In this document: positions 23,640-36,382 of the stretch, piece after piece
How positions within the stretch are numbered: position 1 is the first letter of the stretch
Layout of the letters: the number at the start of each line of letters is the position of its first letter
DNA from: Liolophura sinensis
Taxonomy: Eukaryota > Mollusca > Polyplacophora > Chitonida > Chitonidae
Length of the DNA: 60,000 nucleotides
Assembly: GCF_032854445.1 (NCBI RefSeq)
Contig: NC_088305.1
Coordinates: 16,293,717-16,353,716 of the forward strand
Reading direction: 5' to 3'
The notes under the pieces: generated by a model
The model's input: only the letters and a program-made list of their open reading frames with translations
Told to the model about the DNA's origin: nothing
The model's database searches: none
Made by a program: the position numbers and the translations under genes

Positions 23640-23715
23640 GTGATGAATCAATCAGAATCAAGCAAAATATGTGGCTTGAAAAATGATGCACTTTAGGTGA
23701 AAATACATTAAATAG
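23640..23715 (+). repeat. Dispersed repeat family D, copy 3
   Basis: Contains aatcaatcagaatcaagcaa, gcttgaaaaatg, actttaggtgaaaatacat, in family order. Confidence 0.6.
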
Positions 23716-25545
23716 ACTGGGGGGAGGCGGGAGAGGATTGACTGTGGGTGGTTTGGTGAAAGTTTAAATGATACCCCATTTACACATGACAGTAAACATT
23801 GACACATTACATAACCATGGGAGGGGGACATTAAAATAACTTTCAGTTTCATGTACTGCTGCCCCTTTCAACATAAAACAGGAACTTAACCTTGTTACTC
23901 AAGCAATCTGCTTTCCAATGTGAAATTGTACTTGTTGGTTTTGCCAATTTCAATGACAACTAAGTTGCTCATCTGTACTGTATATTTAAACAATATACAT
24001 CGAGTATGATAGAAAGGTGAGAAAATTTAACAGTTTGAAAAATAGGTCATCTTGAACATTCCTCTCTTGAGTTAAAATTTGACCTCTCTAAACAACCCAA
24101 ACTTGACAAATAAGTCATGCTAACCCTTCCAGGTTTGAAAAATTACAGAAAAGTTTACATTTCCATGACAGAAGGAAATAGTCTTGCTAAACTTTCCAAT
24201 CGTGAAAAATCCCACGTAACGACAAATTCAATTTTTCAAACATGAAGATTTACAATTGTAGTCATATGCTTAACATTTCCAGTGTGTAGAGCTGCATGTA
24301 ACCACAGATGCTTCAACTTTCTATGTTTGAAGAAATGCAAAGTATAAGAACATACGTTAAATGTTCAATATTGGTATCTACACGATGGATCTCACAAAAT
24401 ACTCACATGCTCCATACTGTATGCTCATAATATCGTTTTATCAGAAACATGGAGATGCTTTTTTGAAAATATGAACAAGGGTGGACCCCCATCAAAGAAT
24501 CCTTAAAAAATTATTTGACATGTGATCATTCTGTTTTTATACCTTGCTAAAATTTGGTTAAAACCAATGCCATTCTGGAATGCCAACTGGTTATGAGTAA
24601 CAATTATTGAAAGCTAGGACAGACGTACTAAAACGACTGGGTTCAACTCCTTTAACGTATTTGAGCACGAACAGGTTTTTATGTGGCTAAAGGATAAGCG
24701 TACGAAACATCGTCATACATACAGATGTGGGATTCAAGCAGCGACAGTGTTCAGCTTCTTATCAAAGTAAACATTCTTTTCAAAAAACATCAACCTCATT
24801 AAACTTTCAATCAGAAATCAGTGGGGATTTTAAGAACAGTCCCTCTTTTTTGGAAGACCATTAAGCCAACATTTAATTACACGAAAAGAGAGAGAAAGAA
24901 AAAAAAAGGGAAACCATCTATGGGCTGCACTCTCTAAAAACTTATGATAGAAATTTTTGCGAGAAAATTATTTCTTTACGTCAGTCATTAACAGACAGAC
25001 ATGTCAATAACAGTGCATGTTTACTGCAAATGTATACAGTAAATTACTCTTCCGGGGCTACCCCCTACTCCCTCCCATCCCCTGCCACACACTCATTAAG
25101 ACACCAAGGGCTTAAATAATTGCTTTCTTCAAACAAGTCACACAGCCACAAACCTTACTTTCCCATGTGCCACTGGGACTGGCTCCAGTGGTGAGCTGAC
25201 TCTTGACCTTTCACATCTGACCTTTCCCCGAAGACCACCATTTATACCCGTGGAAAAAAACAGTGACTGGATTTTTCTTTCAGGCCATATGAATCACAGA
25301 AAATATGACTGCATTAAGCCACTGTTACTATGATTTTGGAGAAAGAAATAATTTGGTTGGAAAGCCCAATTTCAGGGCTTCACAGATAGTATAATTTTAT
25401 CAGTCTACAGAGCATAATGCCTTTAGAATATATGCTTGAATAAACATCTTACAAACATTTTTCAAGTTCCTGGCTTTCCTTTAACTTTTGTAGATTGCTG
25501 GTATATGTAGAGCAATTAAATTTTTGCATTCCTGGTGTCTTATCC

Positions 25546-25549
<4 letters not shown>

Positions 25550-25585
<36 letters not shown>
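25550..25585. repeat. (TA)n microsatellite
   Basis: An uninterrupted TA run of about 36 bp. Confidence 0.95.
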
Positions 25586-25589
<4 letters not shown>

Positions 25590-26723
25590 CAAAAAAGAAG
25601 TGATGTTATTTCTACACTAGAATCAAGCACCATATTCAGACAGTAAAACCTGGTTTTTCAAACTGTGGTAAAAATCCAGGTACTAAGCACATTTAATGTC
25701 TACCAGACTGCTCACATTAAACCAGCAAGCTCAATTGAGAAAGGTGATACTACCCCCATCAGCCATATCAACATACTCTATTTCTGGTTTGATTTCTAAC
25801 TGCCTGACTTTCAAGCTAGAACTCTGCTGGATAAGATAAGTTCACAAAAATTTCTCCAATTACCCAGTCAACATGAACATAAAAGAACCCAACCACTCAA
25901 ATGCCACCTTGCATAAGGTCACAACAATCTGACCAATCAGACGACATGATGCGTAGTTTTGTCTGAGGCACACATAAATTTACGTCATTAATCCGAAGAT
26001 CAGTCCCTGCAGGAATGTTTTAACGGATGAGTGACTTCCCTTGATGCAATCACAAGCCCTTGCACAAGATTAGAGGTGAAAAAAAAGCTCCCAGAGCTGA
26101 GTATTCTACTATGTACATGTACATACTGTATAAACAAGGACTGGTCACACACACTACTATACTATACTTAGGGATGCCTGGTGTCAGCCTAATACTAACA
26201 GAGAACACCCCTACTCATGTCTCTCAAAAGCTTTTGGATATGGCTGACAAAGGATCAAGAGAAAAAACAGTCTGTATCTTACATCCAATTGTTCATCCGT
26301 AACAAAGTTTGTTGATTAGTTCTAGATAAGAGCCCGCTTTAAGCCTCAACCGTACTGTACCTACCAGCAATGTGGAAAATGACATCTACAACATGGTGAT
26401 ATAACTAGGCACTCAACAAAAAAAATATATTGACTTGAAAAAATTTTATCATCACTGTGTACATCTTATACCTTTGATACCATCAGGCATGACAATTCTA
26501 ATAATTTTTGTCATACAGTCACTAATTCAGGTCCTGTGTTTGATTATTATGGCTTTCAAGCTGTTGAAAGTATTGGTGTCCATGTATATTTATTATCAAC
26601 ACTGACATACTAAGCTCAAGGTAAAAATTAATGAACGAGTTTGTCAACTTTGAGATCAGTTCCCAAAATTTGTAACACACTACATTTATGTTAGATGGAG
26701 ATATAAAGGAAAGCATCTGGAAA

Positions 26724-27070
26724 TACTTATTGCCTTCACCAGGGAAGACTTATTGCCTTCACCTGAAAACACTTATTGCCATCACCAGGAAACACTTATT
26801 GCCTTCACCAGAAAACACTTATTGCCATCACCAGGGAACACTTATTGCCTTCACCAGAAAACACTTATTGCTTTCACCAGGGAACTCTTCTTGCCATCGC
26901 CAGGAAACACTTATTAAATTCACCAAGAAATGCTCATTGCTATCACCAGAAAACAGTTATTGCCTTCACCAGGGAACATTTACTGCCATCACCAGTTAAC
27001 ACTTGTTGCCATCACCACAGAACACTTATTGCCATCACCACGGAACACTTACTGCCAACACCAGAGAACA
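26724..27070. repeat. 23-bp minisatellite, about 15 units
   Basis: Units of 23 bp alternating between cacttattgccatcaccagg and cacttattgccttcaccaga types, with occasional changes. Open frames through it are artefacts of the repeat. Confidence 0.93.
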
Positions 27071-28183
27071 CTATCGCCTACACAATTATATTCCATATGT
27101 CCGGTGCCCACAGCTTCATGCTAGCTGGTAACATGCCATAGAAATAGAAGGAAGAAGGGCAGATTGTTAATTGCAACGGGAATTAAAGAAAGGATAAATC
27201 CTTAGTCAAGGGGTTCATAGATGCCATTTTTTCAATGTAGGGTCTACCAAGGCATCCACCACTCTCGGCAGGAAACTTAGTTTTTCTTCCAACTGAAGTA
27301 AGAGAGCTTTGAGTTCAAACTCTTTTATGGCTAAAGGTAGAAAAATCTACTGTGTCATGTGACCTGTCAAAAATGTTCGGCAACTATTACTGATCACAAT
27401 TACTACAACATGAGCATGCAGAAAAAGGAATTTAGAGTTGACAAAAAACGGACAAAAATGTGAAGCTTGTCAACTTACGAAGTTTCTATAGGAAAGAGGC
27501 TTAATTTGTGCCTGTGGAACATGATGAGGTAAGTAACTGGTAAATTAATACCAACAAGGATTGCCTAACATTTTCCCCAAGTCATATGATTTAGTAGGGC
27601 TGTTCTTAACTTTAACAACAAAAGAATTCAAGTTCAAAACTCCCCTACCAAGGTGTTTTTTTTTTCTTACTGACCTTTTCAATTTCCAAAATTTAATATT
27701 TTTGTACTTTACCATCCTTTATTAATTGAAGTAATTATCACTGCACTCAAGTTGGCATCTTATATGACATTGCACACTAATAACTGGAGCACCCAGATGC
27801 CTTCTATGAACCCTCTCATTTACCTGCAAGTCTTTGGGGGGTGGGGGCTGGGGGTGGTGAAAGGTTTCTCATCTTATATTATGATTCCATTATCACAAAA
27901 AGCACTTATGTAACATGTAGAATGCACTGTCTACTGGACCAGTTGTACAAGTGGTACAGGTGTTAAAGTTAAGCTACAAAAGGGTCATCAATTAAAACCA
28001 AACAAGGTATGATCACCCCCTTTACCATTAATTATTTTATATGCATTTAATTACCTTGTGACTTAATCAATTAGTACTATGAAATCCCGGACCTGAGGTC
28101 AGACACTGCCAAACTGACCTGGCTGAGGTCAGTATTTAAAGTATTTCTTTAAAGTGTATGTATTCTAGTACTGACAGGCTCAC

Positions 28184-28266
28184 CTGTTGGCAGGCATCCT
28201 TACAGTAGGTCGACACGACCCGGTCACAGCATAATCGTCCAGGCCACGCCTCCAGATCAGACAACA
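28184..28266 (-). CDS. RECK: RECK local exon 3: core of CC2
   Basis: 83 nt; with the G carried from the previous exon it gives 28 codons, VLSDLEAWPGRLCC...CKDACQQ. The acceptor is CTCCTCAG, the donor GTGAGC. The pattern CC-x7-C-x3-C is the CC-domain core and aligns with the vertebrate CC2 core; the preceding W-x-G-x-x-CC spacing also agrees. The exon ends in phase 0 after CAG. Only the frame dictated by the upstream phase carries the cysteine pattern; one other frame happens to be open but gives no RECK-like sequence. A degenerate SINE and its 17-bp satellite lie just upstream in transcript sense (28320-28703). Confidence 0.95.
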
Positions 28267-28319
28267 CTGAGGAGACACAAGAGAAACACAATCAGGATTA
28301 TTATAATTACCTATATCTA

Positions 28320-28482
28320 TTTATTTATTTATTAAATTTATTTCATTGATGTTTAATGCTTTATTCAAAAATATTTCACTTTAATGATGGCAGCCAGCCT
28401 ATTGGTGGGAACTAAGGAAACCCATGACGATACACGTATGTTGGGGAAGACAGCATGAGCTGGACTTTGTACTGCGCTAGCC
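28320..28482 (-). mobile_element. Decayed SINE family 1 copy joined to a satellite
   Basis: The (TTTA)n tail, attgatgtttaatgcttta, atatttcactttaatgatgg and agcatgagctggacttt follow family 1 order, then tgcgctag of the tRNA head leads straight into the 17-bp array. Confidence 0.85.
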
Positions 28483-28703
28483 CATGAACCATCCAGCCAC
28501 ATGAACCACTCAGCCACGTGAACCATTCAGCTACTTGAACCACCCAGCTACGTGAACCACTCAGCCAGGTGAATCATTCAGCCCCGTGAACCACCCAGCC
28601 ACGTGAACCACCCAGCCACGTGAACCACCCAGCTACGTGAACCATCCAGCTACGTGAACCACCCAGCTACGTGAACCATCCAGCCACATAAACCACCCAG
28701 CCA
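28483..28703. repeat. 17-bp satellite grown from a SINE tRNA head
   Basis: Thirteen units of 17 bp (cgtgaaccacccagcca and variants) occupy exactly 221 bp. The unit equals the complement of the SINE box A region (compare ctaaccaactgagccac in intact copies), and the array stands where that region belongs. It therefore seems to be a local amplification of the box A. Confidence 0.9.
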
Positions 28704-28865
28704 CAGACTCCCTAATTACAAATACTACTGAAAACATGCTGCCCAGAAAAGCATATTGACTGTATATTACCCAATACACTGTAGGATAAAAATTATATGT
28801 ACAATAAACTCAATGTAGATATGATTGCATTGAAGAAAAAAACCTTGAAATTTCTACCAAAAAGA

Positions 28866-28940
28866 GCTGGACAGCGACCGCACTGGTGAGAGGCTCCTGG
28901 GTCATTCTTCTGCGCTAGTGCGCTAACCAACTGAGCCAAA
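28866..28940 (-). mobile_element. SINE family 1, tRNA-head fragment
   Basis: Only the head remains: ctggacagcgaccgcactgg, gagaggctcctgggtcatt, gcgctaaccaactgagcca. The body and tail are missing. Confidence 0.88.
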
Positions 28941-29501
28941 AAAGCTCCGAGGACTTCATTCAGGTTGAGTTTCTAAGCTTTTGGATAATGTCAAATTAGG
29001 AATATCTTATACTGATAGTAAATAAATTTATCATACAATACAGAAGGTCATAGCGATACAATTTCTACAGAGTCTATTTTGACAAAAAAAACATATAAAT
29101 CATATGGCCATTGTACACTGTAGCTCTACATACTGTCAGAATCGCAAATTTGCCAAACGTTTTGCACCAGTGCAGTACTATATAATAAGAGTACTATACG
29201 TCCCCAATCACATCCTGTGTACTTCACAGATCAAGGCTAGCAAGTGCAATCTCCTTACCAAGAACAAACAATTGCAATGGTCTCAAGTGGTTACCATGGA
29301 AACGGTACTTAACCTTTAGCCACTAGGATATGCGAACATCAGAGCATATACAGTTGAAGTGAAAAAAAAAGAAATTTCTTTATCCACAAAGCTTTTCTAG
29401 GACTTTCCATTGAGGTATTGAATAAGACTATACAAATCCATTGGTCTAAATGTGTCTTTGTAGATGTGAAATTGTAAAAGGGGACCAAGAAGACATGGTT
29501 T

Positions 29502-29517
29502 GGGGGGGGGGGGGGGA
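29502..29517 (+). repeat. Poly-G tract
   Basis: About 16 consecutive G, followed by a purine-rich stretch. Confidence 0.85.
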
Positions 29518-29624
29518 GGAAGAGGGGAAGAACAGAACCAATGCTGTATGTATCATTATAAGTTTTCTATAAAAAAAATATCTTTGCCAGGTAACTTGTA
29601 CCTGCAGATGTTAAAGGGTGATGG

Positions 29625-29732
29625 TATACTGTATTTTCCCTAAAGTACAGCATTTTTCAACTGACAAATTTTGCTTGATTCTCATTGAATCAATCCCCCA
29701 CTAGAGCCACTAAAGAGGGTTTTTTGAGATGT
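29625..29732 (-). repeat. Dispersed repeat family D, copy 4
   Basis: On the minus strand contains AGAATCAAGCAAAATTTG, GTTGAAAAATGCTGTACTTT and GGGAAAATACAGTA. It is the closest to a family consensus. Confidence 0.6.
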
Positions 29733-29788
29733 ATATTTTTTTTTTAAAAGAAAAAGTTGTGTACTGGCATCAAAAGTATCATTTTCAA

Positions 29789-29941
29789 GCCTCTATGTTC
29801 TTCTGAATCAGCAATTTCATGCCTCTGTGCTTCTGAATCAGCAATTTCAAGGCTCTATGTGCTCGTGAAGCAGCAATTTCAAGCATCTGTGCTTCTGAAT
29901 CAGCAATTTCAAGGCTCTATGTGCTCGTGAAGCAGCAATTT
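29789..29941. repeat. Minisatellite of alternating 30/32-bp units
   Basis: Five units, each ending in cagcaatttca. The later ones alternate between a ctgtgcttctgaatcagc type and a ctatgtgctcgtgaagcagc type, making a two-unit higher-order repeat of about 62 bp. Confidence 0.88.
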
Positions 29942-30090
29942 TACACATCTTGCTATTATGCATGCACATGTATCTTAATGAATCTATGTGTTGAAAACAG
30001 ACATTCAAATACCAGACGTCAACCATACATAACACAAACCAATAAAGGACTTAGCGAGTATATAAAGTACAAAAACAGGACGGAATGAAA

Positions 30091-30194
30091 CAATGGAGAT
30101 TGTAACATCCCATGATGGGAACCCTTGTATGTCGTGGAACTGAAGAAGGCTTTGTTGCCTCTGATGTCATAGCGGTGACCTGTTTTATTAAACA
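30091..30194 (-). pseudogene. Second fragment of the reverse-transcriptase remnant
   Basis: About 104 bp closely matching 31077-31178. On the minus strand one frame reads LFNKTGHRYDIRGNKAFF, the same phrase as in the larger remnant upstream. It is a short separate copy of the same retroelement region or a local duplication; nothing else of the element is visible beside it. Confidence 0.75.
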
Positions 30195-30404
30195 GTTTTC
30201 AAGGATGTTGGAAAGACGCCAGGTATGTTCTAGGCGACTGAGTTAAATTAGAATTCAAATCATGTACCATGCTAAAATATCCACTGTCGATAACAAAATA
30301 TGTATCTCAGTTGCGCTTTGATCACATCTGTTCACGTATCCAACATGGCGATCTAATTCAACACGATGAAGATACAGCCCCAGGTTAAGTGGAATTACTC
30401 TCAG

Positions 30405-31900
30405 TCATGGAGCAAAGTGACAGCGATTCCGGACAATCTTTCCATATTTACTTACAAAAGAATTATCCTCACTGTAAACCATAAGAAACTTGGAGTGAAA
30501 AAGTTTGATGTAATAACCTTGACACACTAGTTTTTGCAGTAATAACTTGTGATGTTGATTGAAATCTTCACACAACACACAGGATCTAAGAAAAGCTACA
30601 AGGTGAGATATGTACAAACCATATGCAGGACCCTTCAGTATATTGCTGTCCAAGTAAGGATAATGTACCATGTCAAAACTGAAACTGTCCCTCTAGTCGT
30701 AAAGTCTGCGAGACAGGATACTGATTTGGTTTTCATACAGTTGTAGACTCAGATAACATGTACCATCTGGAGATCTGTGGTTTCCTATAAATTCAGCAAA
30801 GGTGGGTCAATATCTTTCACAGCCTTTGTTCTATATGGATTGTTTAAAGCCAGCAGATCATAAATAGACTACTTTGTGAATAAGAAAGATAAGGCCTGGT
30901 GAACATTACTCCTTAATAGTTTCTGTATATAGTCATATACATATGAGAACAGGTATAGGTCAGCCAAACGGGTGGCACAATTTGTACGCATCGGAATACC
31001 TGTACACTGTCGATATATCGTTTTCCCAAATTTCACATACAGGTGTATATGTTATTAATGAGAATTTTAAGCAACCCAATGGAGATCTTAACATCCCATG
31101 ATGGGAACTTGTATGTCGTGGAAATGAAGAAGGCTTTGTTGCCTCTGACGTTATAGCGGTGACCTGTTTTATTAAACACGGAAACCATTAGTGATGAAAG
31201 TCTATCCGTTAAATCAATGAGAGGAATAGCAGTATAGAAAGTGAAGAAAACTCAAGTAAATATGTCCTTATACGGTAAGTGTATTAGAGCTTCTACTTCT
31301 TCGGTGAGACGTTTTTTAAGTTTCCACATACAGTTGACAGTACTGGTTGCAGTATGACTGTACTTCTTATAGTGCCTTCGTTAAGACAGTGGATATAAGT
31401 TTGGCGGTACAGCTTTTTGACCCCACAAAAAGGAAACTTTGTATGGGGATTTATGCATTTTTGGAATCCAGTAAAGTTGTGGTACATCGGTATGACGGGA
31501 AGGTACGGATACACTCCTCTGTTTGATTTGTTTATTTATTTCATTTATTAGATTGGTGTTTTACGCAGTCCTCAAGAATATATGACTTATATGACGGCGG
31601 CCAGCATTATGGTGGGTGGAAACTGGGTGTACGCTGGAGAAAACCCATGACCATCTGCAGGTTGCTGGCAGGCCTTCCCACATACGACCAGAGAGGAAGC
31701 CAGCATGAACTGGACTTCAACTCACAGCGACCACATTGGTGAGAGACTCCTGGGTCATTACGCTGCGCTCACGTGCTAACCAACTGAGCCACTGAGGGAC
31801 CCCCCCCCCCCCTCTGTTTGAGAACGGACTCCTGTCTTTCAAATAGTTCCTCCAAAGTATAGGTCGTTATGAAAAATTTTAAGGTACATGTACATGTAGT
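30405..31900 (-). pseudogene. Degenerate retroelement reverse transcriptase
   Basis: Read from high to low coordinate, pieces of one RT protein appear in different frames: TYTLEELFERQESVL (just above 31811); after the SINE, QLYWIPKMHKSPYK (near 31435-31475); MWKLKKRL; FYTAIPLIDLTDRLSS (near 31200-31245); then YPYLDSN...PAYGLYIS (30405-30671). PKMHK and YT-x-IP motifs and the PAYG-YIS tail are familiar from retroelement RTs common in molluscs and cnidarians, possibly Penelope-like. The catalytic YxDD region was not found. Stops, frameshifts and a SINE insertion (31527-31810) make it nonfunctional. It is sense with RECK in intron 2. Confidence 0.75.
31527..31810 (-). mobile_element. SINE family 1, full length, inside the RT remnant
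   Basis: Complete from the T-rich tail to the head (accaactgagccactgaggg), followed by a C run of about 14. Flanks cctctgtttga at 31516-31526 and 31811-31821 are identical. The insertion postdates the retroelement. Confidence 0.93.
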
Positions 31901-34481
31901 TTGAAATACCTGTTTTGGTAATGAATCATGGCAAATAAGGTATAAAAAAAAAGGGGGCTCGTTAACACAAATCATTATTCTGAAACCTGTTAACGAATGT
32001 GCCTCAAAAGCTTGCGGCTTTTCGCAAATGAAATAACAGAAGGCTGGTGTTGGCAAAGGAAAGATGAAAAACAATGTACATTTTGTAGCAGAAATAAAAT
32101 TGGCAAGACATCAATATCATCGAGGTTAGCCCCACAGGAGATCTGTATAAAATGAACCGATTTTGCTCAGTGCCTTTGAAGAAAAGTTTTAGGGGGAAAT
32201 TATTCATTGTTTGTTAAACAAACAAGTAAATTAGCCAGGCCACAGGTGCAAAATCAGCAGGTAAACATAGTGCCTTAGCGTGTCAGGTACGCGTTATGAT
32301 CACAAGTGAAAAATCTATCATGTGACGGCATCTAGGAGAAAGATTCTAATTTTCTGCATGCCAAAACGGTGCAAATAAGCACATCTCACTCCAATCTGGT
32401 TACGATCATGTCAATTTATCTTTTGTGCTGCTGTGTCACGGCTCGATCATTGCACAATTTTCCCCCTGATGCCAAAATTTTTATTGCCAAGAAACCAGCA
32501 GCCTTAATTTTCATCCCCCAGCAAAACAAGCCCTCTGTCGACCAAATCTACCGCACAGCAGCTAGAACTCGAAAAAACAAAAGGGGGATAAAAAGGCACT
32601 GCCATTCTCAAGGAACTTGGGCATGTGTACATAGAAAAATTGAAAATCCATTAAACCAACATGTGGACTGAGCGTCAGAGCAGACTATGGAGCCTCAACA
32701 CAGTACGGATTGTTAACGACAGGTAAATATCCCCGCGATCTAACACACAGTCATGTAGCAGCCGTGTCGCCGTGCCAGGCAGAACAACAAACAAGCAGGA
32801 CAACAGTAAATGTACTCACACACCATGACAAACACCTTATCTTGCATTTCCCATGAGCAATTAGCGGTATTTTACAAATTAACTAATTAACTAGCTTCAG
32901 TCATGATCCTGAATTTTGAAGCAGGTCATCCTAACCACACCACCTCACCATGTTCAGAATTTCCAACATCATTTTACGTATTAACGCACTCAGATCGCTG
33001 TATGACATTCATCAAAGTGATTCTAACCGACAGCAAATATATTTCTCTCAACATTCATAAGAAGGATTTACACAGTTCAAGAGCTTTTCTCTGCCGATAT
33101 CTGGAATCACTTCAGAATCGTAAGTACATGGCTGTACTAAGTACATACATATCACACTCTCGTTGCAGAGAAATTACGAACACTTATTCTTCTGCTACCC
33201 TTTCATGTAGGATACCAGCATCTTAATCCCCCGTTAATCCCTTAATACCAGAGTACTGTTTAATTACATCTAACCTTTGACATTTGTTTCTCCAGTTGTT
33301 ATATTTAAGCTCTTAATGTTTTGATGTCATTAACTACATCGAAATTTCGTGTTAATAATAAACACGAAATATACATAATACATAATATGTATATCCATAA
33401 GAAAGAACTTTTTTTGTACTTTTATCTGTTGTATTTTTGACAGAAGTAAGGCCGCATTCTTGCAGGTAGAATTCATGACAAGCCCCAAATTTTCACACCA
33501 ATCAATCTAACCCTGACGGCAGAAAATTTGTCCAATACTTTAATAATATTAAATGTCTTGATCATATTTGAAAGGCTAAGTGGCCCAATGAACCAGTAGA
33601 ACGAGATGAAAATACACTTTGGATTTATATTTGAAAGCTGCTACTACAGTTAGACAGCATCAAACACTGCAGGGTAAATTTCACAAAAGCTGCTAGCTAA
33701 TTAGGGAACTTATAAGCCACAGACTGGATATATAACTCTAGTGAGAAAGGAAAGTATAGATTTAAGACAGAACTAGTCTTCATTTCCCACTGCTGATTTG
33801 TCACGTCTTGGAGGGAGGAAATAACAGGGTTGTGAAGACATCCCCTGCAGGACACCAGTCTCCAGACCACAATAATTACAGCCCACTTATAACTCTGCTG
33901 TCAGCGGTACGACAGACGCTCAGCCCTGATCTTCATTCACGACCAGGTATTACCTCCTTGAATGCTTATTACCAGCTTTAAGACAGATCTGTTCAGTAAT
34001 TGTCGACTCCACAGTCATGAAAAGCTGGGGGTGGGGTAAATGAGGGGTGTCACTGTGATATACAACACGACTGACATAAGGCATACCCCAGGTGGGCAAG
34101 AGCGGAGTGTGTCAGTGTTGTACTGCAGGTAGTAGGGTGATTGACTTAATTCATCTCTCTGAATACCTGTGGCTTCACTGAGTATCACACGCTCCAGTGA
34201 CCACAGGATTTGAACTACAGCCTTGTGCATCAGTAATACAGTGTATTACCTGCTGAATTAAGCCAACATTGAGCTTTTAACGGACAAATGGATCCTGAAC
34301 CACAATCTTACGAAGGCCCTACTTTGGGATGTAGTCTAGTATGTAGATAAACTGTAGAGGTAAAATAAAGGTCATATAATATTACTTTTGGCAGTGAAAC
34401 GTATTTTTCTCATAAAATATCTTAGTACAGACCTCCCTTTATGTTACCCACCTGGAAAAGTCACTGAATCAGCACATATAC

Positions 34482-34501
34482 CTTGATATATATATATATA
34501 T
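34482..34501. repeat. Short (TA)n tract
   Basis: About 20 bp of alternating TA followed by a T run. Confidence 0.8.
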
Positions 34502-35053
34502 TTTTTACATAATTAACTGCCAAATCATTAATCATTTAACATCACACTACTGTCCAGCAGAGAATTATATAAGTGTACACCTGTACACCTTTACAAGCTA
34601 CCTGACCTTCATTACACCTTGTCATTTACTGCTGCTATATAAAGCCAACACATAACTTGTGCTATACAGGACACGACGATAGTTTATTGTTTATTTAGGA
34701 ATACCATATCATCATGTCTCTTGCTTGTGATTATGAAACCAAGTATTAAACATTTAGTGGGCTGTTTATGTACACGTTTTTACTGTAACTAACCCAAAAA
34801 TCTGTCCTTCCAAGATAAGCTATTTATTTTGCCGGATTTTAAAATGACTATTGATGGTTGAGATTGTTTGACATCATACAGGAGAAATGTTAAGTTTCTG
34901 CACCAAAACTGGTAATGTGAGGAACCATCATTTCCCTCCAAAATGCACTTTTCTGGCAAATTTTAGGGGGTATGAACATGTAGTATTTAATCCCTGCTTG
35001 TCAATAAAATATTAAAATAAATAAATAATAAATGTAGTACTAAAAGTATTCCT

Positions 35054-35210
35054 TTATTTATTTTATTTATTTAATTGGTGTTTTGCACCTACTGAAGAGT
35101 ATTTCACTTATACAACGTCGGCCAGCATTATGGTGGGCGGAAACCGGGCAAAGCTTTGGGACATTGCCCTGCACTGGTCTGTCAACAAACCTTGACCAAT
35201 GAGGCCCCTG
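35054..35210 (-). mobile_element. SINE family 1, decayed copy
   Basis: The tail and body follow the family (aattggtgttttgcacc, tatttcacttatacaacg, ggccagcattatggtgggcg), then a rearranged end reaching accaatgaggcccc. Confidence 0.8.
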
Positions 35211-36382
35211 GCCAACTACAAGTAAGTACATTTACATGTAATTGTGCGTGCCACATGACATATACTTCTAAGCCTGTACAAACATAAATATATGTTCAGT
35301 ACATTTTATCACCCAAAATGTGAATCACGTCCTGTGTTAACACTCGTGTACATAGCCTGCATGCAGGTGAAAGACATACCATCAAGCACAAAAATGGCAG
35401 CATATGGTAAACAAAGTTAACATTTGTCCATCTTATACTTATTCAAAATAAGTCCAGTCAGTGAACCCTATCCCCTGATTTAGTTTATACCGGCTATATT
35501 CACATACGACAATTATGTAACTCATCAGCATAAAATCACTGCTTTTTATAGCTCTTATCTTAACCCGTCTGAGCCTTGCCAGATATCACAACTTATTGCA
35601 ACAACAACGACAGTAATAATGTGCCTGCCTTTCTACAGAAACATGTAGGTGTGTGGACCGGTCCAAAAAAAGTATGTCCAGGGTCACAGAAGTCAGACAA
35701 GCTACACGTAGAAAAACGCACGAGTTGTGTCGAAAGGATTTGTAAAAGGCTCAAAGTCTTCTTCAATAACAAAGCCGTGCAAACAGCGACAGATTGGGTA
35801 ATTCCTCCGTCTATACATCTTTCTCTTCCTTTACTTCAATCCTCGAAATTCCGGCCACTTGGCGTGGGGAGAGCCTGTGTTTGCCCAGCCAGCCCTTCTC
35901 AAAGAGTCGGCCATTTTAACGTGAGTACCAGGCCAGGGCAGGCTACAGCTCAGGAATTTCACCACACATTCATACTCTAATGCCTGACACGCGTAGAAGC
36001 AACAACTGTCCCCTCGTCCTCACCCCCTTGCCTCAAACTACTGGTGAATCTGACAGATGAGTGACCCATTATATTTTCGTACGAGGAGTCAAATGTTTGG
36101 TCATTCCCTTATTTGTGAAGGTTTAAAAAAAGATGACCTCAAATACGGCCAATAAAGATCATCTTTTAGATGACCCAACACTTACGTTTCATCCATACCA
36201 GCTTTTATTCTGAGAGATCTACTGATCTTCATACCTGTAGCTAAGTGAATGTTGGTGTCTTCTTCGTTACATGTAAATCCAGTATTTGGTGCACTATCTA
36301 TTTAACATTGTGCACGGAGACTGTGTTGCTTGCATTACTGTATGTGGGGTGTGCCACATGAATGGTGTAGTTTACTTGCAGA

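Larger units (their letters stand above)
16660..28183 (-). other. RECK intron 3 (11.5 kb)
   Basis: Holds minisatellites at 19110-19778 and 26724-27070, a (TA)n tract at 25550-25585, SINE copies at 17805-17917 and about 20519-20710, one copy of a dispersed repeat at 23640-23715, one member of the 90-bp repeat pair at 16952-17041, and a CpG-rich repetitive patch at 18160-19060. About 20.7-25.5 kb shows little else: AT-rich sequence without coding signal. Confidence 0.75.

Noticed and set aside
28483-28703. CRISPR-like array
   Set aside because: Units are contiguous 17-bp repeats without spacers, in animal intronic DNA.
35576-35980. 134-residue open frame on the plus strand, with GTGAGT inside
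   Set aside because: No recognisable domain, low-information composition, and no matching neighbouring exon.
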